Made by a program: the position numbers and the translations under genes. The notes beneath the pieces were generated by a model, which saw nothing but the letters and a program-made list of their open reading frames with translations, was not told where the DNA came from and did not search any database. Shown one piece after another: positions 16,844-28,033 of a stretch of DNA of 64,000 nt. The stretch covers positions 1 through 64,000 of the forward strand of contig NZ_JAQJZJ010000005.1 in NCBI RefSeq assembly GCF_027988105.1. The letters are read 5' to 3'. The stretch comes from Pseudomonas aestuarii (GTDB lineage: Bacteria > Pseudomonadota > Gammaproteobacteria > Pseudomonadales > Pseudomonadaceae). Position 1 is the stretch's first letter; each line of letters starts with the position of its first letter.

Positions 16844-17944
16844 TTAGACGTTGAAGCGGAAGTGCATGACATCGCCATCCTTGACGATGTATTCCTTGCC
16901 TTCCAGGCGCCATTTGCCCGCTTCCTTGGCGCCGGCCTCGCCCTTGTACTGGATGAAGTCGTTGTAGGCGATGACTTCGGCGCGGATAAAGCCTTTTTCG
17001 AAGTCGGTGTGGATCACTGCGGCGGCCTGGGGCGCGGTAGCCCCGATGCGTACGGTCCAGGCGCGGACTTCCTTGACCCCGGCGGTGAAGTAGGTCTGCA
17101 GGTTGAGCAGCTCGTAGCCTGCACGGATCACGCGGTTGAGACCCGGCTCTTCGAGGCCCAGGGCTTCGAGGAACATGTCCTTTTCTTCACCGTCGTCCAG
17201 CTCGGCGATTTCCGCTTCGATCTTGTTGCACACCGGCACCACGGGCGCGCCCTCGGCATCGGCAATGGCCTGGACCACGTCGAGCAGCGGGTTGTTCTCG
17301 AAACCGTCCTCGGCGACGTTGGCGATGTACATCACCGGCTTGCTGGTGAGCAGGTGGAAGCCGCGTACCAGTTGCTTTTCGTCATCGCCCAGGGTCTTGA
17401 GCAGGGTGCGCGCCGGTTTGCCTTCGGTGAAGTGCGGAATCAGCTTCTCCAGCAGGGCCTTCTGCGCGACTGCTTCCTTGTCGCCGCCTTTGGCGTTGCG
17501 GGTGACTTTCTGCAGCTGCTTTTCGCAGCTGTCGAGGTCGGCGAAGATCAGCTCGAGGTCGATGATCTCGATATCGCGCTTGGGGTCGACGCTGTTGGAC
17601 ACGTGGATCACATTGTCATCCTCGAAGCAGCGCACCACGTGGGCGATGGCGTCGGTTTCGCGGATGTTGGCCAGGAACTTGTTGCCCAGGCCTTCGCCTT
17701 TGGAGGCGCCTTCGACCAGGCCGGCGATATCGACGAACTCCATGGTGGTAGGCAGTACCCGCTCGGGGTTGACGATCTCGGCCAGCGCCTGCAGGCGCGG
17801 GTCGGGCATCGGCACTATGCCGCTGTTCGGCTCGATGGTGCAGAAGGGGAAGTTCTCCGCCGCGATACCGGATTTGGTGAGGGCGTTGAACAGGGTGGAC
17901 TTGCCGACGTTGGGCAGGCCGACGATGCCGCAGTTGAATCCCAT
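16844..17944 (-). CDS. ychF: Ribosome-binding ATPase YchF (Obg family)
   Basis: The 366-residue protein has the P-loop GLPNVGKST at the N-terminus, the [22 protein letters not shown]3 region and the C-terminal TGS domain ending HFRFNV, the standard family length. YchF hydrolyses ATP rather than GTP, binds the 70S ribosome and is linked to oxidative-stress responses. It is last in the rplY-pth-ychF run and is followed by its own terminator and the island integrase. Confidence 0.98.
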   Translation of the reverse strand: MGFNCGIVGLPNVGKSTLFNALTKSGIAAENFPFCTIEPNSGIVPMPDPRLQALAEIVNPERVLPTTMEFVDIAGLVEGASKGEGLGNKFLANIRETDAIAHVVRCFEDDNVIHVSNSVDPKRDIEIIDLELIFADLDSCEKQLQKVTRNAKGGDKEAVAQKALLEKLIPHFTEGKPARTLLKTLGDDEKQLVRGFHLLTSKPVMYIANVAEDGFENNPLLDVVQAIADAEGAPVVPVCNKIEAEIAELDDGEEKDMFLEALGLEEPGLNRVIRAGYELLNLQTYFTAGVKEVRAWTVRIGATAPQAAAVIHTDFEKGFIRAEVIAYNDFIQYKGEAGAKEAGKWRLEGKEYIVKDGDVMHFRFNV

Positions 17945-17977
17945 GGTGTGTCCCTCGCGCGAAATGGCGGTAAAGAG

Positions 17978-18568
17978 TTAAGAGGAGGCTTTCTGGCTGT
18001 GCAGCTTGAGCATGGCTTTGCTCCAATCCCCAGCGAGGATTTCCGGCAATACGCCGAGGGCGAAGTCGATGCTGGTGTCCAGCAGCTCCTGCTCGCTGCG
18101 CGGGGCGCGGCTGAGGACGAAGTTGGAGACCATGCTGCTGTGCCCGGGATGGCCGATGCCAAGCCGCAGGCGATAAAAATTATTCTGGTTGCCGAGCTGG
18201 GCGATGATGTCGCGCAGCCCGTTATGTCCACCGTGCCCGCCACCCTGTTTGAGTTTGGCGACGCCGGGGGGCATGTCGAGTTCGTCGTGGGCCACCAGAA
18301 TGGCTTCCGGCGGGATGCGGAAGAAATTCGCCAAGGCCGCCACGGACTGACCGCTGCGGTTCATGAAGGTGGTGGGGATCAACAGGCGAACGTCGCGACC
18401 TTGATGGCTGAATTTACCAGTCAGGCCAAAATACTTTTTGTCGAAGCTCAGGTTTATGCGCTGGCTGTCTGCCAGGCGCGCAACGAAAAGGGCCCCTGCA
18501 TTATGCCGGGTCTGGTCGTATTCGGGGCCGGGATTACCCAGGCCGACGATCAGTTGTACGGCAGTCAT
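17978..18568 (-). CDS. pth: Peptidyl-tRNA hydrolase
   Basis: The 196-residue protein shows the family N-terminus [18 protein letters not shown] with the catalytic His, FMNRSGQSV, and the [11 protein letters not shown] loop. It releases tRNA from peptidyl-tRNA that drops off the ribosome. It lies 33 bases upstream of ychF and 69 bases after rplY, all on the minus strand, so the three are probably one operon. Confidence 0.98.
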   Translation of the reverse strand: MTAVQLIVGLGNPGPEYDQTRHNAGALFVARLADSQRINLSFDKKYFGLTGKFSHQGRDVRLLIPTTFMNRSGQSVAALANFFRIPPEAILVAHDELDMPPGVAKLKQGGGHGGHNGLRDIIAQLGNQNNFYRLRLGIGHPGHSSMVSNFVLSRAPRSEQELLDTSIDFALGVLPEILAGDWSKAMLKLHSQKASS

Positions 18569-18637
18569 GTCAGGAGCCCTTTCGTGGAAATAGCCCAGGC
18601 ACTGTTGCGCCTGAGCTGTTTTCCGGTGGTGCGCAGG

Positions 18638-19267
18638 TTACTCGGCAGCGCTTTCGCCTTCGCCTTCTACTGCATCTACTTCTTTGGCTACGCGCGAAGC
18701 GTGGATGTTGGCCACTGCCAGGTCGTTGCCATGAGCCAGTGCAATCAGTTCCACGCCTTTCGGCAGAGCCAGGTCGGACAGGTGAACGATCTGACCGATT
18801 TCAACGGCAGCCATGTCGACTTCGATGAATTCCGGCAGGTCTTTCGGCAGGCAGGAAACTTCAACTTCAGCCAGGGTGTGGGAAACTTCGCCACCTTGGG
18901 TCTTCACGCCAACCGCAGTTTCCTGGTTAAGGAAGTGCAGGGGGACGTGGGCGTGCAGTTTCTGGCCGGCGACGACGCGGATGAAGTCGGCGTGCATCAC
19001 GTGGCCTTTGGCCGGGTGGCGCTGCAGGGCTTTGATCAGTACGTCTTCTTTCTTGCCGTCGACGGTCAGGTTCAGCACGTGGCTGAACGAGGCTTCGTTT
19101 TCCAGCAGCTTGGCCAGTTCTTTGGCCAGCAGGCTGATCGACTGCGGGGCGGTTTCGCCACCGTAGATTACGGCAGGCACCATGGCAACGTTACGACGTA
19201 GGCGGCGGCTCGCACCTTTCCCCAGGTCGGAACGCACTACAGCATTCAGGGCAAATTCAACGGTCAT
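18638..19267 (-). CDS. rplY: 50S ribosomal protein L25/general stress protein Ctc
   Basis: The 209-residue protein is the long CTC form: an L25-type 5S rRNA-binding N-terminal domain ([18 protein letters not shown]) and a C-terminal beta domain, ending in a Glu-rich tail. It precedes pth; the 115-base spacer after prs contains a short GCCCTG/CAGGGC hairpin. Confidence 0.97.
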   Translation of the reverse strand: MTVEFALNAVVRSDLGKGASRRLRRNVAMVPAVIYGGETAPQSISLLAKELAKLLENEASFSHVLNLTVDGKKEDVLIKALQRHPAKGHVMHADFIRVVAGQKLHAHVPLHFLNQETAVGVKTQGGEVSHTLAEVEVSCLPKDLPEFIEVDMAAVEIGQIVHLSDLALPKGVELIALAHGNDLAVANIHASRVAKEVDAVEGEGESAAE

Positions 19268-19382
19268 TTCACTTCTCCAAAATAACCAAACCGCCCTTCA
19301 CGCTTGCGACCAGCGACCGGACGGTTAGGTAATAAGCCCTGCCAATACAGCAGGGCGTTTCGCGTTCAGGGCGACTTCCGGG

Positions 19383-20324
19383 TTAGCGGAACATCGCGCT
19401 GATCGATTCTTCATTGCTGATACGGCGAACCGCTTCAGCGACTACCGGGGCAATATCCAGTTGGCGAATACGCGAACAGGATTGCGCGGCAGCGGACAGC
19501 GGGATGGTGTTGGTCACCACCAGCTCGTCGAGTACGGAGTTTTCGATGTTCTCGATTGCACGACCCGAGAGTACCGGGTGGGTGCAGTAGGCGAAGACCT
19601 TGGCGGCGCCATGTTCTTTCAGCGCTTTGGCCGCGTGGCACAGGGTGCCGGCGGTATCCACCATGTCATCGACCAGGATGCAGGTACGGCCTTCCACGTC
19701 GCCGATGATGTGCATCACTTCGGACTGGTTGGCTTTCTCGCGCCGCTTGTCGATGATCGCCAGGTCAACACCCAGGGATTTGGCGACCGCACGGGCACGC
19801 ACCACACCGCCGATGTCGGGGGAGACAATCATCATGTTTTCGAAGCGTTGGTCTTCGATATCGTCCACCAGTACTGGCGAACCGTAGATGTTATCTACCG
19901 GGATATCGAAGAAGCCCTGAATCTGATCCGCGTGCAGGTCGACGGTAAGAACCCGGTCGATGCCTACTACGGTGAGCATGTCGGCCACGACTTTGGCGCT
20001 GATTGCCACGCGGGCGGAGCGCGGTCGGCGATCCTGGCGGGCATAGCCGAAGTAGGGGATGACAGCAGTGATTCGGGTGGCTGAGGAGCGGCGGAAGGCA
20101 TCGGCCATCACTACCAGTTCCATCAGGTTGTCGTTGGTTGGCGCGCACGTCGGCTGAATCAGGAAAACGTCTTTGCCGCGAACGTTTTCGTTGATTTCAA
20201 TCATGATTTCGCCGTCGGAGAATTTTCCGACAGAGGCATCGCCGAGGGGGATGTGCAGCTGACGTACGATACGTCGCGCCAGATCGGGGTTAGCGTTCCC
20301 CGTAAAGACCATCATCTTGGACAC
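19383..20324 (-). CDS. prs: Ribose-phosphate pyrophosphokinase (PRPP synthetase)
   Basis: A GTG start at 20324 gives 313 residues beginning (M)[17 protein letters not shown], the expected Pseudomonas N-terminus; the open frame continues upstream into the tRNA spacer and that part is not coding. Motifs: [11 protein letters not shown], the metal-binding [12 protein letters not shown] and the PRPP loop [12 protein letters not shown]. It makes PRPP from ribose 5-phosphate and ATP for nucleotide, histidine and tryptophan synthesis. A diverged paralogue lies at 40127. Confidence 0.97.
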   Translation of the reverse strand: MSKMMVFTGNANPDLARRIVRQLHIPLGDASVGKFSDGEIMIEINENVRGKDVFLIQPTCAPTNDNLMELVVMADAFRRSSATRITAVIPYFGYARQDRRPRSARVAISAKVVADMLTVVGIDRVLTVDLHADQIQGFFDIPVDNIYGSPVLVDDIEDQRFENMMIVSPDIGGVVRARAVAKSLGVDLAIIDKRREKANQSEVMHIIGDVEGRTCILVDDMVDTAGTLCHAAKALKEHGAAKVFAYCTHPVLSGRAIENIENSVLDELVVTNTIPLSAAAQSCSRIRQLDIAPVVAEAVRRISNEESISAMFR

Positions 20325-20370
20325 GCGCAGTACCTGCCGGCTGAGGGTATACCTGGATGAGTATAGAAAA

Positions 20371-20445
20371 TGGCAGGGGCGGCTGGATTCGAACCAACGC
20401 ATGGCAGGATCAAAACCTGCTGCCTTACCGCTTGGCGACGCCCCT
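20371..20445 (-). tRNA. tRNA-Gln (anticodon UUG), copy 1
   Basis: Read on the minus strand: acceptor AGGGGCG/CGCCCCT, discriminator G and encoded CCA; anticodon stem GCAGG/CCTGC with a seven-base loop TTTTGAT giving UUG; T-loop GGTTCGAATCC. Full-length, 75 bases. Confidence 0.97.
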
Positions 20446-20500
20446 GTATCGTGTGTAACCCAATGCTGCTTGTCAGTTTATCGCTGCCCTAGGGCAGTAA

Positions 20501-20575
20501 TGGCAGGGGCGGCTGGATTCGAACCAACGCATGGCAGGATCAAAACCTGCTGCCTTACCGCTTGGCGACGCCCCT
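20501..20575 (-). tRNA. tRNA-Gln (anticodon UUG), copy 2
   Basis: Identical over all 75 bases to the copy at 20371, 55 bases upstream of it in transcription order. The pair sits between ispE and prs, a conserved Pseudomonas arrangement, and is probably transcribed together. Confidence 0.97.
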
Positions 20576-20593
20576 GTAACTGATGCTACGCAT

Positions 20594-21469
20594 TCACTTC
20601 TTCGCCAATACTTCAAGCTCGCGGTGCAACATCGAGATGTTACGACCTTGTGCCACAAAACTTGGCAGAGTGACTGGAAGTTGGCGGGCGACTTTATCAG
20701 CATCGACCCTGTTTGGGAAGCTCCCAAACACACAAGCTCCAGTGCCAGTCAATTTTGCCGATACAAATTTATTCAATAAGATCAGCGCGTTATGTACTTC
20801 TGGATAACGCTTCTCGACGACTGGCTGGCAGTCATTACGACTACCCCCCTCAAGAAGGCTGCGAACTTTAATGGGCGGCGTATCCCGTGTCAACTCAGGG
20901 TCGGAGAAAACTTCCACTGTACTGACAAGCACTTGCGGAATTGCCACGAGAAACCAGGGCTCGCTGAGGGTCACCGGGGTGAGTTTTTCGCCGATGCCTT
21001 CGGCGAAGGCGGCACGGCCTCGAACGAAAACCGGTACGTCGGCACCCAGGGTCAGGCCTAGGCCAGCCAGGCGCTCTTCGTCCCAGTGCAGGTGCCAGAG
21101 GCGGTTAAGGCCGAGCAGGGTGGTCGCCGCATCCGAGCTGCCGCCGCCGATGCCGCCGCCCATGGGCAGGCGCTTGTTCAGCCAGATGTCGGCCCCCAGC
21201 ACGCAGCCCGCCTGCTGTTGCAGGGCGCGGGCGGCGCGCACTATCAGGTTGCTGTCGTGCGCCACGCCGGGGATGTCGCTGTGCAGGCGGATTGCGCCAT
21301 CGGCACGCACGGCAAAACCCAGTTCGTCGCCGAAGTCGAGAAATTGGAACAGGGTCTGCAGCTCGTGATAGCCGTCGTGGCGGCGGCCGAGGATATGCAG
21401 CATCAGATTGAGTTTGGCCGGTGCCGGCAGCCTCAGTTGGGCTGCGGCGGGTATTGCCGGCGGGGTCAT
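20594..21469 (-). CDS. ispE: 4-diphosphocytidyl-2-C-methyl-D-erythritol kinase
   Basis: ATG at 21469, overlapping the lolB stop as ATGA, gives 291 residues beginning with a short N-terminus and then [13 protein letters not shown]-kinase marks are the catalytic Lys/Asp region, [14 protein letters not shown] (ATP loop) and the C-terminal GTGACVFG loop. It phosphorylates CDP-methylerythritol in the MEP isoprenoid pathway. An upstream-extended open frame inside lolB is not used. Confidence 0.97.
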   Translation of the reverse strand: MTPPAIPAAAQLRLPAPAKLNLMLHILGRRHDGYHELQTLFQFLDFGDELGFAVRADGAIRLHSDIPGVAHDSNLIVRAARALQQQAGCVLGADIWLNKRLPMGGGIGGGSSDAATTLLGLNRLWHLHWDEERLAGLGLTLGADVPVFVRGRAAFAEGIGEKLTPVTLSEPWFLVAIPQVLVSTVEVFSDPELTRDTPPIKVRSLLEGGSRNDCQPVVEKRYPEVHNALILLNKFVSAKLTGTGACVFGSFPNRVDADKVARQLPVTLPSFVAQGRNISMLHRELEVLAKK

Positions 21470-22083
21470 TGGCCGAGCTGGCGCGGTTGCCAGTCCTTGA
21501 TCACCAGGGTGACTTGTAAATCGTGACCGCTCAGCTTGAGGCGCTCGGGTAGCCAGTAACCATCCTGTTCGGCGTAGCGCAGGTACTCGACCTGCCAGCC
21601 GTCCTGGCTCAGGTGTGCCAGGCGGCTGTCGCGGTCGAGGGTCAGGCGACTTTTGCTGTCGGGTGCTGGCAGGCCGCGAATCCACCACAGCAGGTGCGAG
21701 ACCGGCAGATTGAGGCCCAGCTGTTGCTGCAGCAGTTGTTCGGGTGTGGCGGCCTGGTAGCGGCCCTGGTTGGCGACTTCCAGCTGGAGGTCGCCGGGGC
21801 GCCCGGTCAGTCGAGCGGCGCCGCTGCCGAGCGGGCCGGACAGGCGAATGTCGTAATAGTCCTGGCGTTGCAGCCAGAACAGGGTGCCGCTGCCGGAATC
21901 CTGTGGCGCGCGAATGCCGACCTTGCCGCTGATTTGCCAGGCGTCGAGTCTGCCAATCTGTTGTTTATGGCTTTGCCAGAGCGCCGGGCTGCCTTCTCCT
22001 TCGAGAGACTCGCGGGAGGTCAGGCCGGTACAGCCGGCGAGCAGGGCTATCAAGCTGAGCACGAGGAGCGGGCGAGCAAGCAT
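21466..22083 (-). CDS. lolB: Outer-membrane lipoprotein receptor LolB
   Basis: A lipoprotein signal with lipobox LLAGC is followed by a 180-residue LolB beta domain ([43 protein letters not shown]). LolB receives lipoproteins from LolA and inserts them in the outer membrane. Start ATG at 22083 overlaps the TPR-gene stop; a preceding TTG codon is in frame but not needed. Confidence 0.96.
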   Translation of the reverse strand: MLARPLLVLSLIALLAGCTGLTSRESLEGEGSPALWQSHKQQIGRLDAWQISGKVGIRAPQDSGSGTLFWLQRQDYYDIRLSGPLGSGAARLTGRPGDLQLEVANQGRYQAATPEQLLQQQLGLNLPVSHLLWWIRGLPAPDSKSRLTLDRDSRLAHLSQDGWQVEYLRYAEQDGYWLPERLKLSGHDLQVTLVIKDWQPRQLGQ

Positions 22084-23813
22084 CAAAATGTCTCTGATCC
22101 GGTCAGGCGCAGCAGGGTGCTGCGCAATAAAATGCTGTCAGGTTGTTGCTTGAGGGCGTTGGCCCAGACTTTGCGCGCCTCACGCTGCTTGCCCTGGGCC
22201 CACAGCACCTCGCCGAGGTGGGCGGCGACTTCGTGATCGGGGAAGCGCGCCAGCGCCTCGCGCAGCAGGCGTTCGGCTTCGTCGAGGTGGCCCAGGCGAT
22301 AGTTGACCCAGCCGAGGCTGTCGAGAATCGCCGGGTCTTGCGGGTTGAGTCGCAGGGCTTGTTCGATCAGCGCCTTAGCTTCGTCATAGCGCGTGGTGCG
22401 ATCGGCCAGGGTGTAACCCAGGGCGTTAAGCGCCATGCTGTTGTCCGGCTCACGTTCGAGAATAAAACGCAGATCCTGCTCCAGCAGTTTCAGGTCGTCG
22501 CGTTTCTCGGCGAGCATGGCACGGGTGTAGAGCAGGTTAAGGTCATCGGGGAATTGCTCCAGCGCCTGCTGCACCACTTGCCAGGCTTGATCGTCCTGGT
22601 CGCGGCTGGCCAGGGCTTCAGACTCGATCAGGTAGAGCTGAATGGCATAATCAGGCTGCGCTGTACGGGCCTGGCTCAGGAGTCTCGAGGCTTCTGTCCA
22701 GCGCTTGCTGTCGAACAGCAGTTGCGCCTGGCGCGCTTGGGCCGGGAGAAAATCATTGCCGGGGCCGACCAGCGAATATTCGATCAGGGCGCTGTCCTCT
22801 TCGCCGAGGGCTTCGTAGGCGCGGGCCAGGTTGTAGTGGGCGGCATCGACATGGCTGTCACGTTCGACCAGCTCTTCGAGGTAGACGATGGCCTCGCGCC
22901 AGGCTTCGGCTTCCAGGCAGACCAGGGCGAGCGAGAAGCGCAGGTCATCGTCCTGGGGAAACTGTTGCAGCAGCGAGGCGAACTCGCCTTTAGCGTCTTC
23001 CAGGCGGTCCTGCTCGACCAGCAGGCGGGCATAAGTCAGGCGCAGGCGTTTGTCGTCAGGGTGCAGGCGGATGCCTTTTTGCAGCAGTGGCAGGGCTTCA
23101 TCGCCACGCTTGAGGCTTTGCAGTAGCCGTGCATGGAGCAGCAGCGGAGGAATGTCGTCCTGGTTGGCCGATTGTGTTTCGAGCAGCGCGAGGGCTTCCT
23201 GCGGGCGGTCGTCCTGCTGCAGGAGCAGGGCCTTGCCGAACAGCAGCTGGCCGTTGTGTGGGTACTTGCTCTGCAGGCGATCGAAGCTTTGCAGCAGCCC
23301 GGCGCGGGTATCCGGATCGGTTTCGATGGCGGACAGGGCGAGGAAGTCGAAGTGGGTACTGCCTTTGCGTTGCAGCACCTGCTCCATATAGGCCATGGAT
23401 TCGTCATAACGGCCGGCGCGGGCCAGCTGAATAGCGGCGGCGCGCTGGGCTTCGAGGCTGTCGGGGGCGTTTTTCGCCCAGATCAGTGCGGTATCCAGCG
23501 CCGCCTGCTCGGCGCCGAGGTATTCGGCAATCCGGAAGCCGCGCTCGGCCACGCCGGCATCCTGGGTGATCCGGGCCTGCTCCACGTAGTTGCCGATGGC
23601 GATATCGAAGCGATTGCGCTGCCCGGCCAGTTCGGCAGTCAGCAAGGCAAACAGGGTTTCCTTGCTGAACGACCCATAGGCCTCGGGCTTCGGCGCTTCT
23701 GCTACAGGAGAGGCCTCTTCCACTGGCGGTGTGCCGTCTGGCGAGGAGGAGCTAAATGTCTGGCAGCCACCTAGCAAGGCAAGGGCGGCCAGCAGTGCGA
23801 ATGATCTATTCAT
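22083..23813 (-). CDS. TPR-repeat lipoprotein (PA4667-like)
   Basis: The 576-residue protein has a lipoprotein signal (LLGGC near residue 16), a Pro/Glu-rich linker and then tetratricopeptide repeats through the whole length, clearest at 380-560 (for example [34 protein letters not shown]). It is the first gene of the TPR-lolB-ispE operon and divergent from hemA. Orthologues in this position occur throughout Pseudomonas; a role in envelope assembly is plausible but not established from sequence. Confidence 0.92.
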   Translation of the reverse strand: MNRSFALLAALALLGGCQTFSSSSPDGTPPVEEASPVAEAPKPEAYGSFSKETLFALLTAELAGQRNRFDIAIGNYVEQARITQDAGVAERGFRIAEYLGAEQAALDTALIWAKNAPDSLEAQRAAAIQLARAGRYDESMAYMEQVLQRKGSTHFDFLALSAIETDPDTRAGLLQSFDRLQSKYPHNGQLLFGKALLLQQDDRPQEALALLETQSANQDDIPPLLLHARLLQSLKRGDEALPLLQKGIRLHPDDKRLRLTYARLLVEQDRLEDAKGEFASLLQQFPQDDDLRFSLALVCLEAEAWREAIVYLEELVERDSHVDAAHYNLARAYEALGEEDSALIEYSLVGPGNDFLPAQARQAQLLFDSKRWTEASRLLSQARTAQPDYAIQLYLIESEALASRDQDDQAWQVVQQALEQFPDDLNLLYTRAMLAEKRDDLKLLEQDLRFILEREPDNSMALNALGYTLADRTTRYDEAKALIEQALRLNPQDPAILDSLGWVNYRLGHLDEAERLLREALARFPDHEVAAHLGEVLWAQGKQREARKVWANALKQQPDSILLRSTLLRLTGSETF

Positions 23814-23988
23814 AGGGAGAATGGCGACTTACCTGCGGTCGGGTCATCATGACACAAGCCATAGGGCAAGCCCATGGGGCGAGGCTCGATAGCTGATTGG
23901 TGCCAGATAAGACAATATTCGGCGGTAGTTGTTCTCACTCTGTCGAAGTAGGACAATTGCGCGCTTACCTTCCTCTCAGCGACTTTGC

Positions 23989-25269
23989 ATGGCCTTTATT
24001 GCCCTCGGTATCAACCATAAAACCGCTTCGGTGGCCGTACGCGAGCGCGTGGCTTTTTCCCCGGAGCAGTTGGTCGAGGCCCTGCAGCAGCTGTGCCGGT
24101 GCACGGCCAGCCGCGAGGCGGCTATTCTGTCGACCTGCAACCGCAGCGAGCTGTACCTCGAGCAGGACGCGCTGAGCGTCGACGGGGTACTGGTCTGGCT
24201 GGCCGAGTACCACCAGCTCAGCCTCGACGAACTGCGCGCCTGCGCCTATGTGCTCGAGGACGATGCTGCGGTGTGCCATATGATGCGCGTGGCCTCGGGG
24301 CTGGACTCGATGGTGCTGGGCGAACCGCAGATTCTCGGGCAGATGAAATCCGCCTATGCCGTGGCGCGCGAGGCCGGTACCGTCGGGCCTCTGCTCGGGC
24401 GTTTGTTTCAGGCCACTTTCAGCACTGCCAAGACAGTGCGCACCGATACCGCGATCGGCGAGAATCCGGTGTCGGTGGCGTTTGCCGCGGTGAGCCTGGC
24501 CAAGCAGATCTTCAGCGACCTGCACCGTAGCCAGGCACTGCTGATTGGTGCCGGCGAGACCATCAGCCTGGTGGCGCGGCATCTGCACGAGCAGGGCGTC
24601 AAACGCATCGTGGTGGCCAACCGCACCCTGGAACGCGCCAGCAGCCTGGCCGAGCAGTTCGGTGCGCATGCGGTGCTGCTCTCGGACATCCCGCAGGAGT
24701 TGGTGCACAGCGACATCGTCATCAGCTCGACGGCCAGCCAGTTGCCGATTCTCGGCAAGGGCGCGGTTGAAAGTGCGCTGAAGCAGCGCCGGCACAAGCC
24801 GATCTTTATGGTCGATATCGCTGTGCCGCGGGATATCGAGGCCGAGGTCGGCGAACTCGACGATGTCTACCTGTACACCGTCGACGACCTGCACGAGGTG
24901 ATTGCGGAGAACCTGAAGAGCCGCCAGGGTGCGGCGGAGGCGGCCGAAGAACTGGTTGCCGTCGGTGCCGAGACGTTCATGCTGCGTCTGCGCGAGTTGG
25001 CCGCGGTGGATGTGCTCAAGGCTTATCGCCAACAAGGCGAGCGCCTGCGTGACGAGGAGCTGGCCAAGGCCCTGCGCCTGCTCGGTAACGGCGGAGCGCC
25101 CGAGGATGTGCTGGTCCAGCTGGCGCGCGGGCTGACCAACAAGCTGTTGCATGCGCCCAGCGTGCAGCTGAAAAAACTCTCTGCCGACGGGCGTGTCGAT
25201 GCGCTCGGTGTGGCCCAAGAACTCTTTGCCCTCGATGAGGGCGCGCCGTCCAACAAAGGCTTGCAATGA
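23989..25269 (+). CDS. hemA: Glutamyl-tRNA reductase
   Basis: ATG at 23989 gives 426 residues starting [13 protein letters not shown]; the longer frame is rejected. Catalytic Cys50 is in [20 protein letters not shown] and the NADPH loop [10 protein letters not shown] follow, with a C-terminal dimerisation domain. It commits glutamyl-tRNA to tetrapyrrole synthesis. It overlaps prfA by ATGA and heads the hemA-prfA-prmC-moeB-murI run. Confidence 0.98.
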   Translation: MAFIALGINHKTASVAVRERVAFSPEQLVEALQQLCRCTASREAAILSTCNRSELYLEQDALSVDGVLVWLAEYHQLSLDELRACAYVLEDDAAVCHMMRVASGLDSMVLGEPQILGQMKSAYAVAREAGTVGPLLGRLFQATFSTAKTVRTDTAIGENPVSVAFAAVSLAKQIFSDLHRSQALLIGAGETISLVARHLHEQGVKRIVVANRTLERASSLAEQFGAHAVLLSDIPQELVHSDIVISSTASQLPILGKGAVESALKQRRHKPIFMVDIAVPRDIEAEVGELDDVYLYTVDDLHEVIAENLKSRQGAAEAAEELVAVGAETFMLRLRELAAVDVLKAYRQQGERLRDEELAKALRLLGNGGAPEDVLVQLARGLTNKLLHAPSVQLKKLSADGRVDALGVAQELFALDEGAPSNKGLQ

Positions 25270-26348
25270 AAGCGTCCCTGATCAACAAACTCGACATGCT
25301 GCAGGATCGCTTCGAAGAGCTGACTGCGTTGCTTGGCGATGCCGAAGTGATCGGCAATCAGAACCAGTTCCGGGCTTATTCCCGGGAATATGCCGAGATC
25401 GAGCCGGTTAATAGCGCGTTTCGCGCGTTTCGCAAAGTGCAGGGCGATCTGGAAAGTGCCCAGGCGCTGCTCAAAGACAGCGACCCGGACATGCGCGAAA
25501 TGGCCGAGGAAGAAGCCAGCGAGGCCAAAGAGAAGCTGATCGAACTGGAGGACAGCCTGCAGCGCATGCTGTTGCCGAAAGACCCCCGCGATGGCCGCAA
25601 CGTGTTTCTCGAGGTGCGCGCCGGCACCGGCGGCGACGAGGCGGCGATCTTTTCCGGCGACCTGTTCCGCATGTATTCGCGCTACGCCGAGCGGCGTGGC
25701 TGGCGGGTCGAGATTCTTTCCGCCAGCGAAGGTGAGCACGGCGGCTACAAGGAAGTGATCGCCCGGGTCGAAGGCGACAATGTCTACGGCAAGCTCAAGT
25801 TCGAGTCCGGCGCCCACCGCGTCCAGCGGGTTCCGGAAACCGAATCCCAGGGCCGCATCCACACCTCGGCCTGCACCGTGGCGGTGTTGCCCGAGCCGGA
25901 TGAGCAGGCCGCCATCGACATCAATCCGGCCGACTTGCGCATCGACACCTACCGTTCTTCCGGTGCCGGTGGTCAGCACGTCAACACCACCGACTCGGCG
26001 ATCCGCATCACCCACATTCCCACCGGCACCGTGGTCGAATGTCAGGAAGAGCGTTCCCAGCACAAGAACCGTGCGCGGGCCATGGCCTGGTTGTCGGCCA
26101 AGTTGAAGGATCAGCAGGACGCTGCCGCGCACAAGGAAATTTCCGACACGCGCAAATTGCTGGTGGGCTCCGGTGACCGCTCCGAGCGGATTCGTACCTA
26201 CAACTTCCCCCAGGGCCGGGTCACCGACCACCGCATCAACCTGACCCTGTATTCGCTCAATGAAGTGATGGCCGGTGGCGTCGAGGCGGTGATCGAGCCG
26301 CTGCTCGCCGAATACCAGGCCGACCAGTTGGCGGCGTTGGGCGATTGA
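25266..26348 (+). CDS. prfA: Peptide chain release factor 1
   Basis: The 360-residue protein has the stop-codon reading tripeptide P-E-T in [10 protein letters not shown] and the GGQ motif in [10 protein letters not shown]. It terminates translation at UAA and UAG. Its methylase gene prmC follows after an 82-base spacer containing a small palindrome. Confidence 0.98.
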   Translation: MKASLINKLDMLQDRFEELTALLGDAEVIGNQNQFRAYSREYAEIEPVNSAFRAFRKVQGDLESAQALLKDSDPDMREMAEEEASEAKEKLIELEDSLQRMLLPKDPRDGRNVFLEVRAGTGGDEAAIFSGDLFRMYSRYAERRGWRVEILSASEGEHGGYKEVIARVEGDNVYGKLKFESGAHRVQRVPETESQGRIHTSACTVAVLPEPDEQAAIDINPADLRIDTYRSSGAGGQHVNTTDSAIRITHIPTGTVVECQEERSQHKNRARAMAWLSAKLKDQQDAAAHKEISDTRKLLVGSGDRSERIRTYNFPQGRVTDHRINLTLYSLNEVMAGGVEAVIEPLLAEYQADQLAALGD

Positions 26349-26372
26349 TCTGCTGCGGATAACCGATACCTT

Positions 26373-26408
26373 GTAGGGTGGCAAACGCCGCGCGGTTGTC
26401 CATCCTAC
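26373..26408. repeat. REP-like palindrome between prfA and prmC
   Basis: GTAGGGTGG and CCATCCTAC form imperfect arms around a GC-rich centre (CCGCGCGG). This GTAGG-type palindrome is a common intergenic element in the genus, in my recollection; a related sequence is at 29868. Confidence 0.6.
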
Positions 26409-26430
26409 GACTCTCCACCAGACGAATGTC

Positions 26431-27264
26431 ATGGCCACCATCGAAGCCCTGCTCAACACTGCCGAACTGCCCGACTCGCCGACGCCGCGGCTGGATGCCG
26501 AGCTGTTGCTCGCCCACGCCCTGGGCAAGTCGCGCAGCTACCTGCACACCTGGCCCGAGCGTGAAGTCGCCGCCGAACCAGGCGCGCGGTTTGCCGCCGA
26601 CCTGACGCGGCGCCAGGCCGGCGAGCCGGTGGCGCATATCCTCGGCCGCCAGGGTTTCTGGAGCCTGGAGCTGGACGTTGCGGCGCACACCCTGATTCCC
26701 CGCCCGGACACCGAGTTGCTGGTGGAAAGCGCGTTGGCGCTGATTGCGGCCACGCCCGCGGCGGTGCTCGACCTGGGCACCGGCACCGGAGCGATCGCCC
26801 TGGCCCTGGCCAGTGAACGGCCGGCCTGGCAGGTGAGCGGGGTCGATCGGGTGGCGGAGGCGGTGGCCCTGGCCGAGCGCAACCGCGCGCGGCTCAAGTT
26901 GGCCAATGCGCATTTCTGCGAGAGTCACTGGTTTGCGGCGCTGGCCGGCCAGCGTTATCAGCTGATCGTCAGCAACCCGCCGTATATTGCCGCCGGTGAT
27001 CATCACCTGGGCGAGGGCGATCTGCGCTTCGAGCCGAGCAGTGCGCTGGTGGCCGGGGTCGATGGGCTGGACGATATCCGCCTGATCATCGAACAGGCGC
27101 CGGCCTATCTCGACAGCGGCGGCTGGCTGCTGCTGGAACATGGCTTCGACCAGGCCGCTGCGGTGCGCGGGCTGCTGGCTGCGCGCGGTTTCAGCGCGGT
27201 GCAGAGCCGGCGAGACCTGGGCGGCCACGAACGCATCAGCCTCGGACGTTACCACCATGAGTGA
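26431..27264 (+). CDS. prmC: Release factor glutamine N5-methyltransferase
   Basis: The 277-residue protein has an N-terminal helical release-factor-binding domain, SAM loop VLDLGTGTGAIAL and the catalytic NPPYI. It methylates the Gln of the GGQ loop of RF1/RF2, fitting its position after prfA. It overlaps moeB by eight bases. Confidence 0.97.
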   Translation: MATIEALLNTAELPDSPTPRLDAELLLAHALGKSRSYLHTWPEREVAAEPGARFAADLTRRQAGEPVAHILGRQGFWSLELDVAAHTLIPRPDTELLVESALALIAATPAAVLDLGTGTGAIALALASERPAWQVSGVDRVAEAVALAERNRARLKLANAHFCESHWFAALAGQRYQLIVSNPPYIAAGDHHLGEGDLRFEPSSALVAGVDGLDDIRLIIEQAPAYLDSGGWLLLEHGFDQAAAVRGLLAARGFSAVQSRRDLGGHERISLGRYHHE

Positions 27265-28033
27265 GCAGAACATGCTGAACGATGACGAACTGCTGCGTTA
27301 CAGCCGGCAGATCCTGGTGCAACAGATCGATATCGACGGCCAGTTGCGCCTCAAGCACAGCCGTGCGCTGATCGTCGGCCTGGGCGGGCTGGGCTCGCCG
27401 GTGGCGCTGTATTTGGCCGCGGCCGGGGTTGGCGAACTGCACCTGGCGGACTTCGACACGGTCGACCTGAGCAACCTGCAGCGGCAGATCGTGCATGACA
27501 GCCAGAGTATCGGCCAGAGCAAGGTCGACTCGGCCTCGCGGCGCCTGTTGGCGATCAACCCGCAGCTGCGCCTGCACAGCCATCGCCAGGCGCTGGACGG
27601 CGACTCGCTGGCGGCGGCGGTCGGCGCGGTGGATCTGGTGCTGGACTGTTCGGACAACTTCGCCACCCGCCTGGCGGTCAACGCCGCCTGTGTGGCGGCC
27701 AAGGTGCCACTGGTCAGTGGCGCGGCGATTCGCCTGGAAGGGCAGCTCTCGGTGTTCGACCCACGGCGTGGCGACAGCCCCTGTTATCACTGCCTGTACG
27801 GCCATGGCAGCGAAGCCGAACTGACCTGCAGCGAGGCCGGCGTGGTCGGTCCGCTGGTGGGCCTGGTCGGCAGCTTGCAGGCCTTGGAAGCCCTGAAGCT
27901 GCTGGCCCAGTTCGGTGAGCCGCTGGTCGGTCGCTTGCTCCTGATCGATGCACTGGGCTCGCGTTTTCGTGAGCTGCGGGTCAAGCGTGATCCGGCCTGC
28001 AGCGTCTGTGGCGGGGCTGGCAGTGAGTCATAA
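27257..28033 (+). CDS. moeB: Molybdopterin-synthase adenylyltransferase (MoeB/ThiF family)
   Basis: ATG at 27257 gives 258 residues starting MSEQNML. ATP-binding [19 protein letters not shown], the R-Q-I-V substrate region, a C-x2-C pair (CYHC) and a later C-x2-C (CSVC) for zinc identify the E1-like family that adenylates the C-terminal Gly of MoaD or ThiS. The position between prmC and murI matches Pseudomonas moeB. Confidence 0.94.
   Translation: MSEQNMLNDDELLRYSRQILVQQIDIDGQLRLKHSRALIVGLGGLGSPVALYLAAAGVGELHLADFDTVDLSNLQRQIVHDSQSIGQSKVDSASRRLLAINPQLRLHSHRQALDGDSLAAAVGAVDLVLDCSDNFATRLAVNAACVAAKVPLVSGAAIRLEGQLSVFDPRRGDSPCYHCLYGHGSEAELTCSEAGVVGPLVGLVGSLQALEALKLLAQFGEPLVGRLLLIDALGSRFRELRVKRDPACSVCGGAGSES

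Noticed and set aside
16862..19201. A 779-codon open frame antisense to ychF, pth and rplY
   Set aside because: It runs through three well-conserved genes in the opposite direction; long antisense frames are common in GC-rich coding sequence. No recognisable domain.
20325..20402. Upstream extension of prs into the tRNA spacer
   Set aside because: The GTG at 20324 gives the exact 313-residue family form; the extension is antisense to or downstream of tRNA-Gln sequence.
23965..25266. 433-codon frame opposite hemA
   Set aside because: hemA is complete and conserved on the plus strand.
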